Part shown: piece by piece, positions 15,126 through 22,873 of the stretch
Layout of the letters: each line of letters opens with the position of its first letter
How positions within the stretch are numbered: the stretch's first letter is position 1
From: 0-14-3-00-41-53 sp041500225
GTDB taxonomy: Bacteria > Nitrospirota > Thermodesulfovibrionia > Thermodesulfovibrionales > SM23-35
Reading direction: 5' to 3'
Length of the DNA stretch: 22,952 nt
NCBI GenBank assembly: GCA_041500225.1
Contig: JBGQLV010000049.1
Coordinates: 1 to 22,952, forward strand
Notes under the pieces: model-generated
Database searches by the model: none
What the model was told of the DNA's origin: nothing
What the model saw: only the letters and a program-made list of their open reading frames with translations
Program-made: the position numbers and the translations under genes

Positions 15126-16219
15126 TTCCTGAAAAACCGAGTATTCTCTGTATTGATGATGAGGCTGTAAATCTCAGGCTCCTCGAGGCATTGCTTATTC
15201 CAAGGGGCTACAAAGTAATCAAGGCTGAAAGCGGGAAAGAAGCACTCGAAAAGATTAAGGAGCAGAAAATAGACCTCGTACTCCTGGATGTGATGATGCC
15301 CGAGATCGACGGATATACAGTCTGCAGAAGGATTAAAGAAGACCCCCTGACACAGCATATTCCGGTCGTGATGGTTACAGCCCTTGCTGACAGGCAGTCG
15401 AAGATCAAAAGTCTCGAGAACGGCGCAAATGATTTCATCACAAAACCTGTTGACAGCTCGGAACTTTTGGTAAGAATCAGGAATCTCCTTAGGATTAAAG
15501 TGTTTGATGATTTTCTCAGAAACTACAGTGAGGTCCTTGAGGAGAACGTGAAAGAAAGGACGTCTCAATTAACGCTCGCACTTGAAGAGCTTGGAAAATC
15601 AAATCAGAAATTGAAGGAAGCATATATTGATACAACACAAAAGCTTCAATTGATCGCAAAGTATAAGGACGAAGAGACCGCAGTTCATATAAAGAGAATA
15701 GGTCATTACTGTTCCCTTTTAGCAAAACATCTCGGCTGGTCTGATGCAGATGCCGAAGTAATATTTTATGCCGGTCCGATGCATGATATAGGAAAGGTTG
15801 GAATCCCTTCAGACATTCTTCTCAAACCCGGGAAACTTAGCCCCGAAGAATTCTCCCTGATGAAGACCCATACCTTAATCGGCGCCAGGATTCTCGCCGC
15901 ATCTACATCGAATATGTTGCAGATGGCTGAAAGGATTACCCTGACTCATCATGAAAGATGGGACGGAAGCGGCTATCCGAACGGACTGAAAGGAGAGGAT
16001 ATCCCTATTGAAGGGAGGATTATGATTATCGCTGATCAGTACGATGCCTTGAGGAGTGTAAGACCATATAAGCCTGCCTTTGATCATGAAAAGGTTTATA
16101 AGATTATAACCGAAGGAGATGGGAGGACTATGCCTGAACATTTCGACCCAAATATATTAAATGTATTTATTAAAGTAGCTCCGATGTTTGAAGAGATTTT
16201 TGATACATATCAGGATTGA
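15122..16219 (+). CDS. REC-HD-GYP response regulator (probable cyclic di-GMP phosphodiesterase)
   Basis: RpfG-type protein of 365 residues. Receiver about 7-125 has Asp11-Asp13 acidic residues, phospho-acceptor Asp56 and Lys108 (FITKPVD). A coiled coil (about 133-170) links it to the HD-GYP domain (about 175-360). Metal and catalytic motifs are intact: His221-Asp222 in MHDIGKVGIP, His250, HHERWDGSGYP (276-286) and ADQYDAL (305-310). Family members hydrolyse cyclic di-GMP to pGpG or GMP. It overlaps the single-domain receiver by 4 nt. GGAGG lies 7-8 nt before the ATG at 15122. Likely the output of the kinase cluster, converting phosphorylation into lower cyclic di-GMP. It converges with gyrA 46 nt away with no obvious terminator between. 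Confidence 0.94.
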   Translation: MIPEKPSILCIDDEAVNLRLLEALLIPRGYKVIKAESGKEALEKIKEQKIDLVLLDVMMPEIDGYTVCRRIKEDPLTQHIPVVMVTALADRQSKIKSLENGANDFITKPVDSSELLVRIRNLLRIKVFDDFLRNYSEVLEENVKERTSQLTLALEELGKSNQKLKEAYIDTTQKLQLIAKYKDEETAVHIKRIGHYCSLLAKHLGWSDADAEVIFYAGPMHDIGKVGIPSDILLKPGKLSPEEFSLMKTHTLIGARILAASTSNMLQMAERITLTHHERWDGSGYPNGLKGEDIPIEGRIMIIADQYDALRSVRPYKPAFDHEKVYKIITEGDGRTMPEHFDPNILNVFIKVAPMFEEIFDTYQD

Positions 16220-16265
16220 TTAAACAAAAATTAAAATACCTGATCGATTGACCGAATTCGCCGGC

Positions 16266-18674
16266 CTAATCCCTCTCTGCAACTCTCCCGATGCTCACGA
16301 TCTTATCTTCGCCCTCAACATCCATGAGTTTTACGCCCTGAGTATTTCTGCCATGAAGGGAGATGTTTCCTGCGAGGGTTCTTATAAGTTTTCCCGAGCT
16401 GGTTATCATCACAACTTCATCCTCATCTCTTACCTGCATTAGACCAACTGCTTTCCCGCCTTTTTCTATGGTTTTTATTGAGATAACCCCTTTACCGCCG
16501 CGATTTTGAACAGGATAATCCTCTATTTTTGAACGCTTCCCGAGCCCTTTTTCTGTTACAGTAAGTAAGGCTGTCCTTTCCTCTGCCACTTCTGCAGAGA
16601 CAACCTCATCTCCCTTCATAAGTCTGATACCCTTAACACCCATTGCAGTGCGACCCGTATCACGCACATTCTCCTCATTGAATCTTATCGAAAGGCCGTT
16701 TTTTGTGCCTATTATGAGATCACTCTTGCCGTCTGTCTTTCCAACGGCAATGAGTTCATTACCTTCATCGAGGGTTAAAGCTATAATCCCCTTACCGCGT
16801 GGGTTACTGTATTTCTCGAGAGCAGTCTTTTTTACTATGCCATTCTTTGTGAACATTACGAGGAAACCTTCCTTGAAGTCGCGGACAGGAAGCGCTGTTG
16901 TAATACGCTCACCTTCTGAAAGGGCAAGCAGATTCACAAGGGCCTTCCCTTTTGCAGCGCGACCTGCTTCTGGTACCTGGTATGCCTTCAGCCAGTAAAG
17001 CCGACCGAGGTTAGAGAAAAAGAGCATATAATCATGTGTTGCACCTATGAAGAGTTCTTTAACAAAATCCTCTTCTTTTGTTTCCATACCAATAGAGCCC
17101 TTTCCACCGCGGCGCTGGCTCCTGTAAGCACTTAATGGATTTCTTTTTATGTATCCCTGGTGAGAAAGGGTAATGACCATCTCCTCATCAGTTATAAGAT
17201 CCTCTATAGTAATCTCCTTGGTCTCTGAGGTAATCTCCGTCCTTCTCTCATCTGCATACTTGTTCCTGATAGCGAGGAGATCTTCCTTAATAATCTGTGA
17301 AACAAGGGCATCACTTCCGAGTATTGCCTTTAGCCTCTCTATCTCTTTCAATATATCCTTAAATTCCTCTATTATCTTTTCCCGTTCAAGTCCTGTAAGC
17401 CTCTGGAGTTTCATATCGAGGATAGCCTGTGCCTGAATCTCAGATAACGGATAATCCCTCATCAGGGCAATTCTTGCCTCATTAGGTGTCGTTGACCTTT
17501 TTATAAGGGCAATTATTTCATCGAGGTAGTCAAGGGCGATCTTTAGTCCTTCCAGAATATGAGCTCTCTCTTCAGCCTTTTTGAGTTCAAAATGGGTTCT
17601 TCTTATAACAACATTACGCCTGTGCTGCAAGAAATATTTGAGGATCTCCTTTAACTTCAGTATCCTGGGCTGGGCATTAACGAGTGCGAGCATGATTATC
17701 CCGAAGGTAGTTTCCATCTGTGTATGTTTATAAAGATTATTCAGGATAACCTGTGCCATCTCACCCCTTTTAAGTTCCAGTACAACCCTGATGCCATCCC
17801 TGTCAGATTCATCTCTTAATTCAGATACTCCTTCAATCTTCTTTTCCCTTACAAGTTCAGCAATCTTTTCAATTAATCTTGCCTTGTTCACCTGATAAGG
17901 GAGCTCTGTAATGATAATATTCTCGCCGCCTCTATGTTCTCGTTCAATCCTTGCCTTTGCCCTGACCTTAATAAGTCCTCTCCCTTCATTATATGCCTGA
18001 ATGATTCCGTCAGTGCCGTGGATAATGCCGCCTGTTGGGAAATCAGGACCTTTTATTTTAGCCATCAGATCTTTTAACCCTGCATCAGGATTTTCGAGCA
18101 ATATAACAAGCCCGTCTATAATCTCTCCAAGGTTATGTGGCGGTATATTTGTAGCCATACCAACAGCAATTCCTGATGAGCCGTTTATGATTAAATTCGG
18201 GACCCTTGATGGCAGTACAACAGGTTCTTCTGTTTGTTCATCAAAATTCGGGATAAAGTTAACTGTATCCTTGTCTATGTCGGAAAGGAGTTCTTCTGCA
18301 AGCGCTGCAAGCCTTGCCTCTGTATACCTGTAAGCAGCCGCCGGGTCTCCATCGACAGAGCCAAAATTGCCCTGTCCATCAACAAGGGGGTATCGCATAT
18401 TAAAGTCCTGGGCGAGTCTGACAAGTGCATCATAAACAGCTGTGTCGCCATGGGGATGATATTTCTTTAATACCTCGCCAACTACACCTGCGCATTTCGA
18501 ATATCTTTTACCAGGGAGAAGACCCTCCCTGAACATTGCATAAAGAATCCTTCTCTGGACAGGCTTTAGCCCATCTCTAACCTCAGGAAGCGCCCTGCCT
18601 ATGATTACGCTCATCGCATAATCAAGATAAGAACTCTTCATCTCCTCTTCTATGCTTACCGGTACCTTTGCCAT
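16266..18674 (-). CDS. gyrA: DNA gyrase subunit A
   Basis: Type IIA topoisomerase subunit that cleaves and rejoins DNA and, with GyrB, introduces negative supercoils. The 802 residues contain the breakage-reunion domain with active-site Tyr117 (AAAYRYTEARL). The quinolone-resistance region reads HPHGDTAVYD, with Thr78 at the position of E. coli Ser83 and Asp82 at that of Asp87. The C-terminal beta-pinwheel carries the GyrA box QRRGGKG and a second QNRGGKG-type blade motif, which distinguishes gyrase from topoisomerase IV ParC. The start at 18674 has AAAGGAG 6 nt upstream. The gene diverges from comM and no gyrB is in the window. Confidence 0.97.
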   Translation of the reverse strand: MAKVPVSIEEEMKSSYLDYAMSVIIGRALPEVRDGLKPVQRRILYAMFREGLLPGKRYSKCAGVVGEVLKKYHPHGDTAVYDALVRLAQDFNMRYPLVDGQGNFGSVDGDPAAAYRYTEARLAALAEELLSDIDKDTVNFIPNFDEQTEEPVVLPSRVPNLIINGSSGIAVGMATNIPPHNLGEIIDGLVILLENPDAGLKDLMAKIKGPDFPTGGIIHGTDGIIQAYNEGRGLIKVRAKARIEREHRGGENIIITELPYQVNKARLIEKIAELVREKKIEGVSELRDESDRDGIRVVLELKRGEMAQVILNNLYKHTQMETTFGIIMLALVNAQPRILKLKEILKYFLQHRRNVVIRRTHFELKKAEERAHILEGLKIALDYLDEIIALIKRSTTPNEARIALMRDYPLSEIQAQAILDMKLQRLTGLEREKIIEEFKDILKEIERLKAILGSDALVSQIIKEDLLAIRNKYADERRTEITSETKEITIEDLITDEEMVITLSHQGYIKRNPLSAYRSQRRGGKGSIGMETKEEDFVKELFIGATHDYMLFFSNLGRLYWLKAYQVPEAGRAAKGKALVNLLALSEGERITTALPVRDFKEGFLVMFTKNGIVKKTALEKYSNPRGKGIIALTLDEGNELIAVGKTDGKSDLIIGTKNGLSIRFNEENVRDTGRTAMGVKGIRLMKGDEVVSAEVAEERTALLTVTEKGLGKRSKIEDYPVQNRGGKGVISIKTIEKGGKAVGLMQVRDEDEVVMITSSGKLIRTLAGNISLHGRNTQGVKLMDVEGEDKIVSIGRVAERD

Positions 18675-18705
18675 TAAATCTCCTTTAAAAATTCAAACAG
18701 TTCTT

Positions 18706-18714
18706 ATTTTAACA
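18706..18714 (-). promoter_or_regulatory. Extended -10 promoter for gyrA
   Basis: On the minus strand TGtTAAAAT forms an extended -10, about 31 nt before the gyrA start codon. This leaves a short leader with an AAAGGAG ribosome site. No good -35 is seen. Confidence 0.4.
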
Positions 18715-18716
18715 TA

Positions 18717-18746
18717 TTGCATTTCCAACGCGTTTAAAAATATAAT
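18717..18746 (+). promoter_or_regulatory. Promoter of comM/yifB, leaderless
   Basis: TTGCAT (18717-18722), an 18-nt spacer and a perfect TATAAT (18741-18746). The ATG at 18755 is 9 nt after the -10 and lacks a Shine-Dalgarno sequence, so the transcript should begin at or beside the start codon. This promoter overlaps the divergent gyrA promoter. Confidence 0.6.
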
Positions 18747-18754
18747 CTATCCCT

Positions 18755-20290
18755 ATGCTTTCTAAGGTTCTCAGCGCAAGTATTATAGGTATTGACGCCC
18801 ACACTGTAGAGGTCGAGGTAGATATCGCCTCAAGGGGGCTCCCTCATTTCTCAATGGTTGGCCTTCCTGATGCTGCTGTTAAGGAGTCGAGGGACAGGGT
18901 CAGGGCTGCACTTAAGAATATCGGGTTTCTTTTTCCGCTTAAGCAGATTACAGTTAATCTTGCGCCTGCTGACTTAAAGAAAGAGGGCTCATCTTTTGAT
19001 CTCCCGATTGCAATTGGGATTATAGCGGCCGAAGGCGTGATTGAAATAGGTTCGGCTGCTGGTTATCTCCTTACAGGTGAGCTTTCGCTTGACGGGAGGA
19101 TAAAGCCTGTAAGGGGTGCTTTATCGATGGCACTAAAATCAAGAGAGCTTGGGTTAAAAGGCGTGATTCTTCCTGAGGAGAATGCGCCAGAGGCAGCGGT
19201 TGTTAAGGGTGTGCCTGTATTTGGGTTAAAGAACCTTCCTGAGGTCATCGAGTTTCTGAGAGATGGCAATCTCAAGAGACCTTTCGAGATAGATGTTCAT
19301 AAGGCGATGGAAGAAAACTCTATCTATGAGGACGATTTTGTTGAGGTTAAAGGCCAGGAACATGCCAAACGGGCATTTGAGGTTGCTGCTGCAGGCGGGC
19401 ATAATGTGCTGATGATTGGTCCTCCTGGTTCAGGTAAGACAATGATTGCCAAAAGGCTTCCTACAATACTCCCCGGGATGACATTTAATGAGGCTTTAGA
19501 GACAACAAGGATACATAGTGTTGCAGGCCTTCTAAGGGAAGGACAACCTTTACTTGCTATAAGACCTTTCCGCTCGCCACACCATACAATTTCAGATGTT
19601 GCTTTAATCGGCGGCGGGCAGGTTCCAAAACCGGGTGAGGTCAGCATTGCGCATAATGGTGTCCTTTTCCTGGATGAACTGCCGGAATTCAAGAGAAATG
19701 TACTTGAAGTTCTTAGACAGCCGCTCGAAAATGGAGAGGTGACAGTCTCAAGGGCTGTAGCATCTATAACTTATCCGGCCAGCTTTATGCTCGTTGCTGC
19801 CATGAACCCCTGTCCGTGCGGATATTTTGGAGATAACAGACACCAGTGCACATGCACACCGGGTCAGATACATCGATACAGGCACAGGGTTTCAGGCCCG
19901 CTTCTTGACAGGATTGATATTCATATAGAAGTTCCGGCAGTGCCTTATAAAGAATTATCTAATGAATATTCAGGGGATAAATCAGAGGACATAAGAAAAC
20001 GTGCTGTTTCTGCAAGGGAGATCCAGCTTGAACGTTTTAAGAATGATAAGAAGATTTATTCAAATGGGCAGATGAAGACAAGGCATATAAAAAAATATTG
20101 TAAGCTTCATCCTGATGCGCAAGCACTTCTTGAAACTGCGATGCACAAACTCGGCCTTTCTGCACGGGCATATACCAGAATACTCAAATTATCACGGACT
20201 ATTGCCGACCTTGAGGCATCAGAGGAAATCCAATCCCATCACATCGCAGAAGCGATACAGTACAGGACATTGGATAGAGGGGTGTATTAA
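18755..20290 (+). CDS. comM: YifB/ComM family Mg-chelatase-like AAA+ ATPase
   Basis: AAA+ protein of 511 residues. The N-terminal domain (about 1-170) has the ribosomal S5/Lon-like fold typical of the family (VDIASRGLPHFSMVGLPDAAVKESRDRVRAAL region). The AAA+ core (about 195-395) has Walker A GPPGSGKT (222-229), Walker B LFLDELPEF and the sensor region AAMNPCPCGYFGD with a Cys-rich CTCTP loop. The Mg_chelatase_C domain closes the protein with LSARAYTRILKLSRTIADL. In naturally transformable bacteria ComM is a hexameric helicase that promotes branch migration during recombination. The family is also common in non-transformable species, so the precise role here is inferred. It is probably expressed from a leaderless promoter shared back-to-back with gyrA. 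Confidence 0.92.
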   Translation: MLSKVLSASIIGIDAHTVEVEVDIASRGLPHFSMVGLPDAAVKESRDRVRAALKNIGFLFPLKQITVNLAPADLKKEGSSFDLPIAIGIIAAEGVIEIGSAAGYLLTGELSLDGRIKPVRGALSMALKSRELGLKGVILPEENAPEAAVVKGVPVFGLKNLPEVIEFLRDGNLKRPFEIDVHKAMEENSIYEDDFVEVKGQEHAKRAFEVAAAGGHNVLMIGPPGSGKTMIAKRLPTILPGMTFNEALETTRIHSVAGLLREGQPLLAIRPFRSPHHTISDVALIGGGQVPKPGEVSIAHNGVLFLDELPEFKRNVLEVLRQPLENGEVTVSRAVASITYPASFMLVAAMNPCPCGYFGDNRHQCTCTPGQIHRYRHRVSGPLLDRIDIHIEVPAVPYKELSNEYSGDKSEDIRKRAVSAREIQLERFKNDKKIYSNGQMKTRHIKKYCKLHPDAQALLETAMHKLGLSARAYTRILKLSRTIADLEASEEIQSHHIAEAIQYRTLDRGVY

Positions 20291-20295
20291 GATTT

Positions 20296-20510
20296 TTAGA
20301 ACTTCGGCTTTAATCCAGCCTGTTTACACAATTCATTGGCTGTAATTCTATCAATTGTTCGAGTCAAGTTACATAAAAGTAAGCAGATCCAATCAAAACT
20401 CGTCAAAACACCTGATTTCCTAAATTTTTTTAAAATGCTGTATGGTGTTATTGGGTCTTTTGAGTTAAAATATAGCTTTACTATAAAGCTATAATTAATA
20501 TAATTAAAAA
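20296..20510 (-). pseudogene. Possible C-terminal gene remnant (minus strand)
   Basis: On the minus strand a frame without ATG, GTG or early TTG start runs from near 20510 to a TAA at 20296-20298. Its last part reads like real protein, for example LTRTIDRITANELCKQAG followed by LKPKF. The upstream part overlaps the lemA promoter region and becomes A+T-rich low-complexity sequence. I do not recognise the family. It could be the tail of a decayed gene or a chance open frame. Confidence 0.25.
20460..20495 (+). promoter_or_regulatory. Promoter region of the lemA operon with a perfect palindrome
   Basis: TTGAGT (20460-20465) with TATAAA (20482-20487, 16-nt spacer), or TATAAT at 20490-20495, are candidate promoter boxes. 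A perfect 10-bp inverted repeat, TATAGCTTTA-CTA-TAAAGCTATA (20471-20493), lies across the spacer and -10. Its position suits a repressor operator, or an RNA hairpin if transcription starts upstream. No regulator is identified. Confidence 0.4.
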
Positions 20511-20529
20511 GAAGAATAAGGAGGGAAGA

Positions 20530-21114
20530 GTGAAAAAACAGCTAATGTATATCGCATTCATATGGTTGCTTTTAACTGTTTCAGGCTGTGGGTATAACGT
20601 GATGCAGGCGAATGAAGAGGCTGTGAAGGCAGCATGGGGCGATGTTGAGGCTTCATATCAGAGGAGAAATGACCTCGTCCCGAATCTGGTGGAGGTTGTT
20701 AAGGCGTATGCAAAGCATGAGAGGGAAACCCTTACGGCGGTGACAGAGGCAAGGGCAAAGGTCGGTACCATACAGATGTCGAAGAATATGCTTGATGACC
20801 CGAAGACATTTACTCAGTTTCAGGAGGCACAGTCTGCAATGAGCAGTGCCCTTTCAAGGCTTATGGTTGTGGTTGAAAGATACCCTGACCTTAAGGCAAA
20901 CCAGAACTTCCAGGATCTCCAGCATCAGCTTGAAGGCACAGAAAACAGGATAAATGTTGCACGCACGCGTTATAACAAGACAGTGGAGACATTCAATACC
21001 TCGATAAGGGTATTTCCCAACAACTTAACAAATTCAGTTTTGTTGCATTTAAAACTTAAAGAGCCATTCAAGGCTGAGGCAGGTACTGAAAAAGCTCCTA
21101 AGGTAAAGTTCTAA
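20530..21114 (+). CDS. LemA family lipoprotein
   Basis: Envelope protein of 194 residues. The N-terminus is a lipoprotein signal peptide (MKKQ, hydrophobic stretch, lipobox TVSGC with Cys20). Most LemA proteins are anchored by a membrane helix instead. The mature part is the helical LemA domain, with NEEAVKAAWGDVEASYQRRNDLVPNL-region features (about 28-55), the VKAYAKHERETL segment and the conserved RYNKTVETFNTSIRVFPNN near 150-168. The start is GTG at 20530, 5 nt after a strong AAGGAGG. The molecular function is not known. LemA genes are habitually followed by TPM-domain genes, as here, and the next gene starts at the stop codon. Confidence 0.92.
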   Translation: MKKQLMYIAFIWLLLTVSGCGYNVMQANEEAVKAAWGDVEASYQRRNDLVPNLVEVVKAYAKHERETLTAVTEARAKVGTIQMSKNMLDDPKTFTQFQEAQSAMSSALSRLMVVVERYPDLKANQNFQDLQHQLEGTENRINVARTRYNKTVETFNTSIRVFPNNLTNSVLLHLKLKEPFKAEAGTEKAPKVKF

Positions 21115-21115
21115 A

Positions 21116-22078
21116 TTGGAAAAATATTTTACTCTTAGAAAGCACTGTGTACAAGATGTAAAATTTATGATGCATGATTCACGACCCCCCTTTAATTCCC
21201 CCCTTGGCAAGAGAGGATATAGGGGGGTTATCTTGTATCTTGTATCTTGCATCTTTTTTCTGTTTTCTTCTGCCTATGCACTTGATGTCCCTAAACTTCA
21301 AGGCTATGTCAATGATTATGCTGATATGATGTCTCCTTCAGCAAAGGCTGAACTTGAGAATGAATTGAGGGCCTTCGAACAAACAGACTCAACACAAATT
21401 GTTATTTTAACAATCCCATCACTTGAAGGAGAGGTGATCGAGGACTTCAGCATTAAGGTTGCCGATTCCTGGAAAATCGGTCAGGCAGGCAAAGACAATG
21501 GCATAATCTTTATTGTGGCAAAACAGGACAGGAAGATGAGGATTGAGGCAGGACGGGGACTTGAAGGTAAGTTAACTGATTTGATGGCAGGGAGGATTAT
21601 CGACCTTGTTGTGAAACCGAGATTTAAAAGAGGAGATTTTGACGGTGGTTTTATTGCAGGTGTCTCTGCATTAATAGATGCAACACGGGGAGAGTTCAAG
21701 ACTGATGGGAATCAGCGCCCTCAAAAGCATGAGAGGTCTTCACAAATCCTCACTTTCCTGATTTTCGGGGGAATAATACTGCTTGTCCTCGGAAGTTTCT
21801 CCCGTATCCTTGGGGGGCTTGGGGGTGCGGTTGGATTACCGCTTTTTATGTCTCTCATGGGATTACCTCTTGGGCTTGTCACATTACTAATTCTCGCCAT
21901 TTTAGGATTGGGCGCCGGGCTGTTTCTTCCAGTGATTTTTTCATCGGGAAGGCATGATAGAGGCGGAGGTTTCTGGTATGGTGGTGGAGGTTATAGTGGT
22001 TCTGGTGGCGGATTCGGCGGAGGCTTCAGTGGCGGTGGCGGCGGTTTTGGAGGCGGAGGGGCGTCAGGAGGCTGGTGA
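21116..22078 (+). CDS. TPM-domain (YgcG-like) membrane protein with glycine-rich tail
   Basis: Secreted or membrane-anchored protein of up to 320 residues. A hydrophobic signal segment (VILYLVSCIFFLFSSAYA) precedes the TPM domain, about 57-190 (LDVPKLQGYVNDYADMMS, then DNGIIFIVAKQDRKMRIEAG and GLEGKLTDLMAGRII). Two hydrophobic stretches at about 218-280 and a C-terminal Gly/Ser-rich tail follow. The listed start is a TTG directly after lemA. Alternatives are ATG at 21167/21170 or a TTG nearer the signal segment. The first 40 residues are encoded largely by repeat sequence (CCCCCCTTTAA type plus TATCTTG heptads), so the true N-terminus is uncertain. TPM proteins are proposed envelope or photosystem-repair factors. 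A bacterial role is not settled. Confidence 0.85.
   Translation: MEKYFTLRKHCVQDVKFMMHDSRPPFNSPLGKRGYRGVILYLVSCIFFLFSSAYALDVPKLQGYVNDYADMMSPSAKAELENELRAFEQTDSTQIVILTIPSLEGEVIEDFSIKVADSWKIGQAGKDNGIIFIVAKQDRKMRIEAGRGLEGKLTDLMAGRIIDLVVKPRFKRGDFDGGFIAGVSALIDATRGEFKTDGNQRPQKHERSSQILTFLIFGGIILLVLGSFSRILGGLGGAVGLPLFMSLMGLPLGLVTLLILAILGLGAGLFLPVIFSSGRHDRGGGFWYGGGGYSGSGGGFGGGFSGGGGGFGGGGASGGW
21151..21255. repeat. Composite repeat in the 5' end of the TPM gene
   Basis: The core, 21184-21228, has arms ACCCCCC and GGGGGGT around TTTAATTCCCCCCTTGGCAA. It is followed by TATCTTG repeated three times (21229-21249), then CATCTT. The left side starts with ACAAGATG (21151-21158), roughly inverted to the TATCTTGT units. 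The core resembles a widespread intergenic repeat type. It is translated as the N-region of the signal peptide, or lies in the leader if translation starts downstream. Confidence 0.7.
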
Positions 22079-22728
22079 TGAAACATTATTCAAAGGCAGA
22101 TAAATTTTTTACTGAAGAAGAAAAAAAACAGGTAGAAGAAACAATCCATGATGTTGAATCCCGCACAATCGGGGAGATGGTTGTCATGGTGGTTGACAGC
22201 AGTGACCAATATATTGAGGCTGAGGCAATGGGCGGCGTACTTATAGGAAGTCTTTTATCTCTAATTGTAACAATTTCATATTTTCATTCATCAATCTGGT
22301 CATATATCCCCCTGAGTTTTTTATTCTTTTTCCCCTGTAGATTTATATTTAAAAAAATGCCCATCCTTAAGACTGCCTTTATAGGCATAAAAAGGAAAGA
22401 AGATACGGTAAGGCTCAGGGCTGTGAGGGCATTTTATGAAAAAGGGCTTTATAAAACTAAAAAAAACACAGGTGTTTTATTTTTCCTGTCTTTGCTTGAA
22501 AAAAAGGTCTGGGTCCTTGCAGACAAAGGCATTTATGAAAAGATTGAACAGGAGACCCTGAATAAATTTGCAAGGATAGTTTCTCAGGGGATAAAAGATG
22601 GCCGCGCTTGTGATGCCCTTTGTGAATCTATGAAAGAGGCAGGTGAATTGCTTTCCAGATATTTTCCGATAACGCCCGACGATATAGATGAACTGCCAGA
22701 TGAGGTAATGACTGACGAGACTAAATAA
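22078..22728 (+). CDS. Second TPM-domain membrane protein
   Basis: Protein of 216 residues with an N-terminal KADKFFTEEEKKQVEETIHDVESRTIGEMVVMVVDSS-region typical of the TPM fold. Two membrane segments (about 55-75 and 78-95) interrupt it, followed by FFLSLLEKKVWVLADKGIYEKI, which matches the second half of TPM-related proteins, and a helical C-terminus rich in Asp/Glu. ATG 22078 is chosen over GTG 22075 because AGGAGG (22066-22071) lies 6 nt before it and its A overlaps the preceding stop (TGATG). It completes the lemA-TPM-TPM set and is probably translationally coupled. The molecular role is unknown. Confidence 0.85.
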   Translation: MKHYSKADKFFTEEEKKQVEETIHDVESRTIGEMVVMVVDSSDQYIEAEAMGGVLIGSLLSLIVTISYFHSSIWSYIPLSFLFFFPCRFIFKKMPILKTAFIGIKRKEDTVRLRAVRAFYEKGLYKTKKNTGVLFFLSLLEKKVWVLADKGIYEKIEQETLNKFARIVSQGIKDGRACDALCESMKEAGELLSRYFPITPDDIDELPDEVMTDETK

Positions 22729-22873
22729 AACATCAGTATTTTATCCTATTTAACACTTTCCTCTTTATGCAACATTAAGGTTAACATGCAGACATGTTAT
22801 TATAATATGGTAATGTAGGGTTTAACGAAATTAGGAACAACTGGTAAGTTAGTCCTCCGGAAGGAGGAAGCAG
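22729..22873. other. Intergenic region with insertion-sequence left end
   Basis: The short inverted repeat AACATG-CAGA-CATGTT (22783-22798) and a TATAAT at 22801-22806 precede the transposase gene. A probable element end starts near TGTAGGG at 22814. AAGGAGG at 22861-22867 is the ribosome site for the transposase. The element boundary is a guess because the right end lies outside the window. Confidence 0.35.

Noticed and set aside
16220..16265. Possible terminator between the HD-GYP gene and gyrA
   Set aside because: No GC-rich stem with a T tract is present on either strand in this short convergent gap.
20115..20345. Plus-strand 76-codon frame overlapping the end of comM
   Set aside because: It overlaps the conserved C-terminal domain of ComM in another frame and shows no protein-like features of its own.
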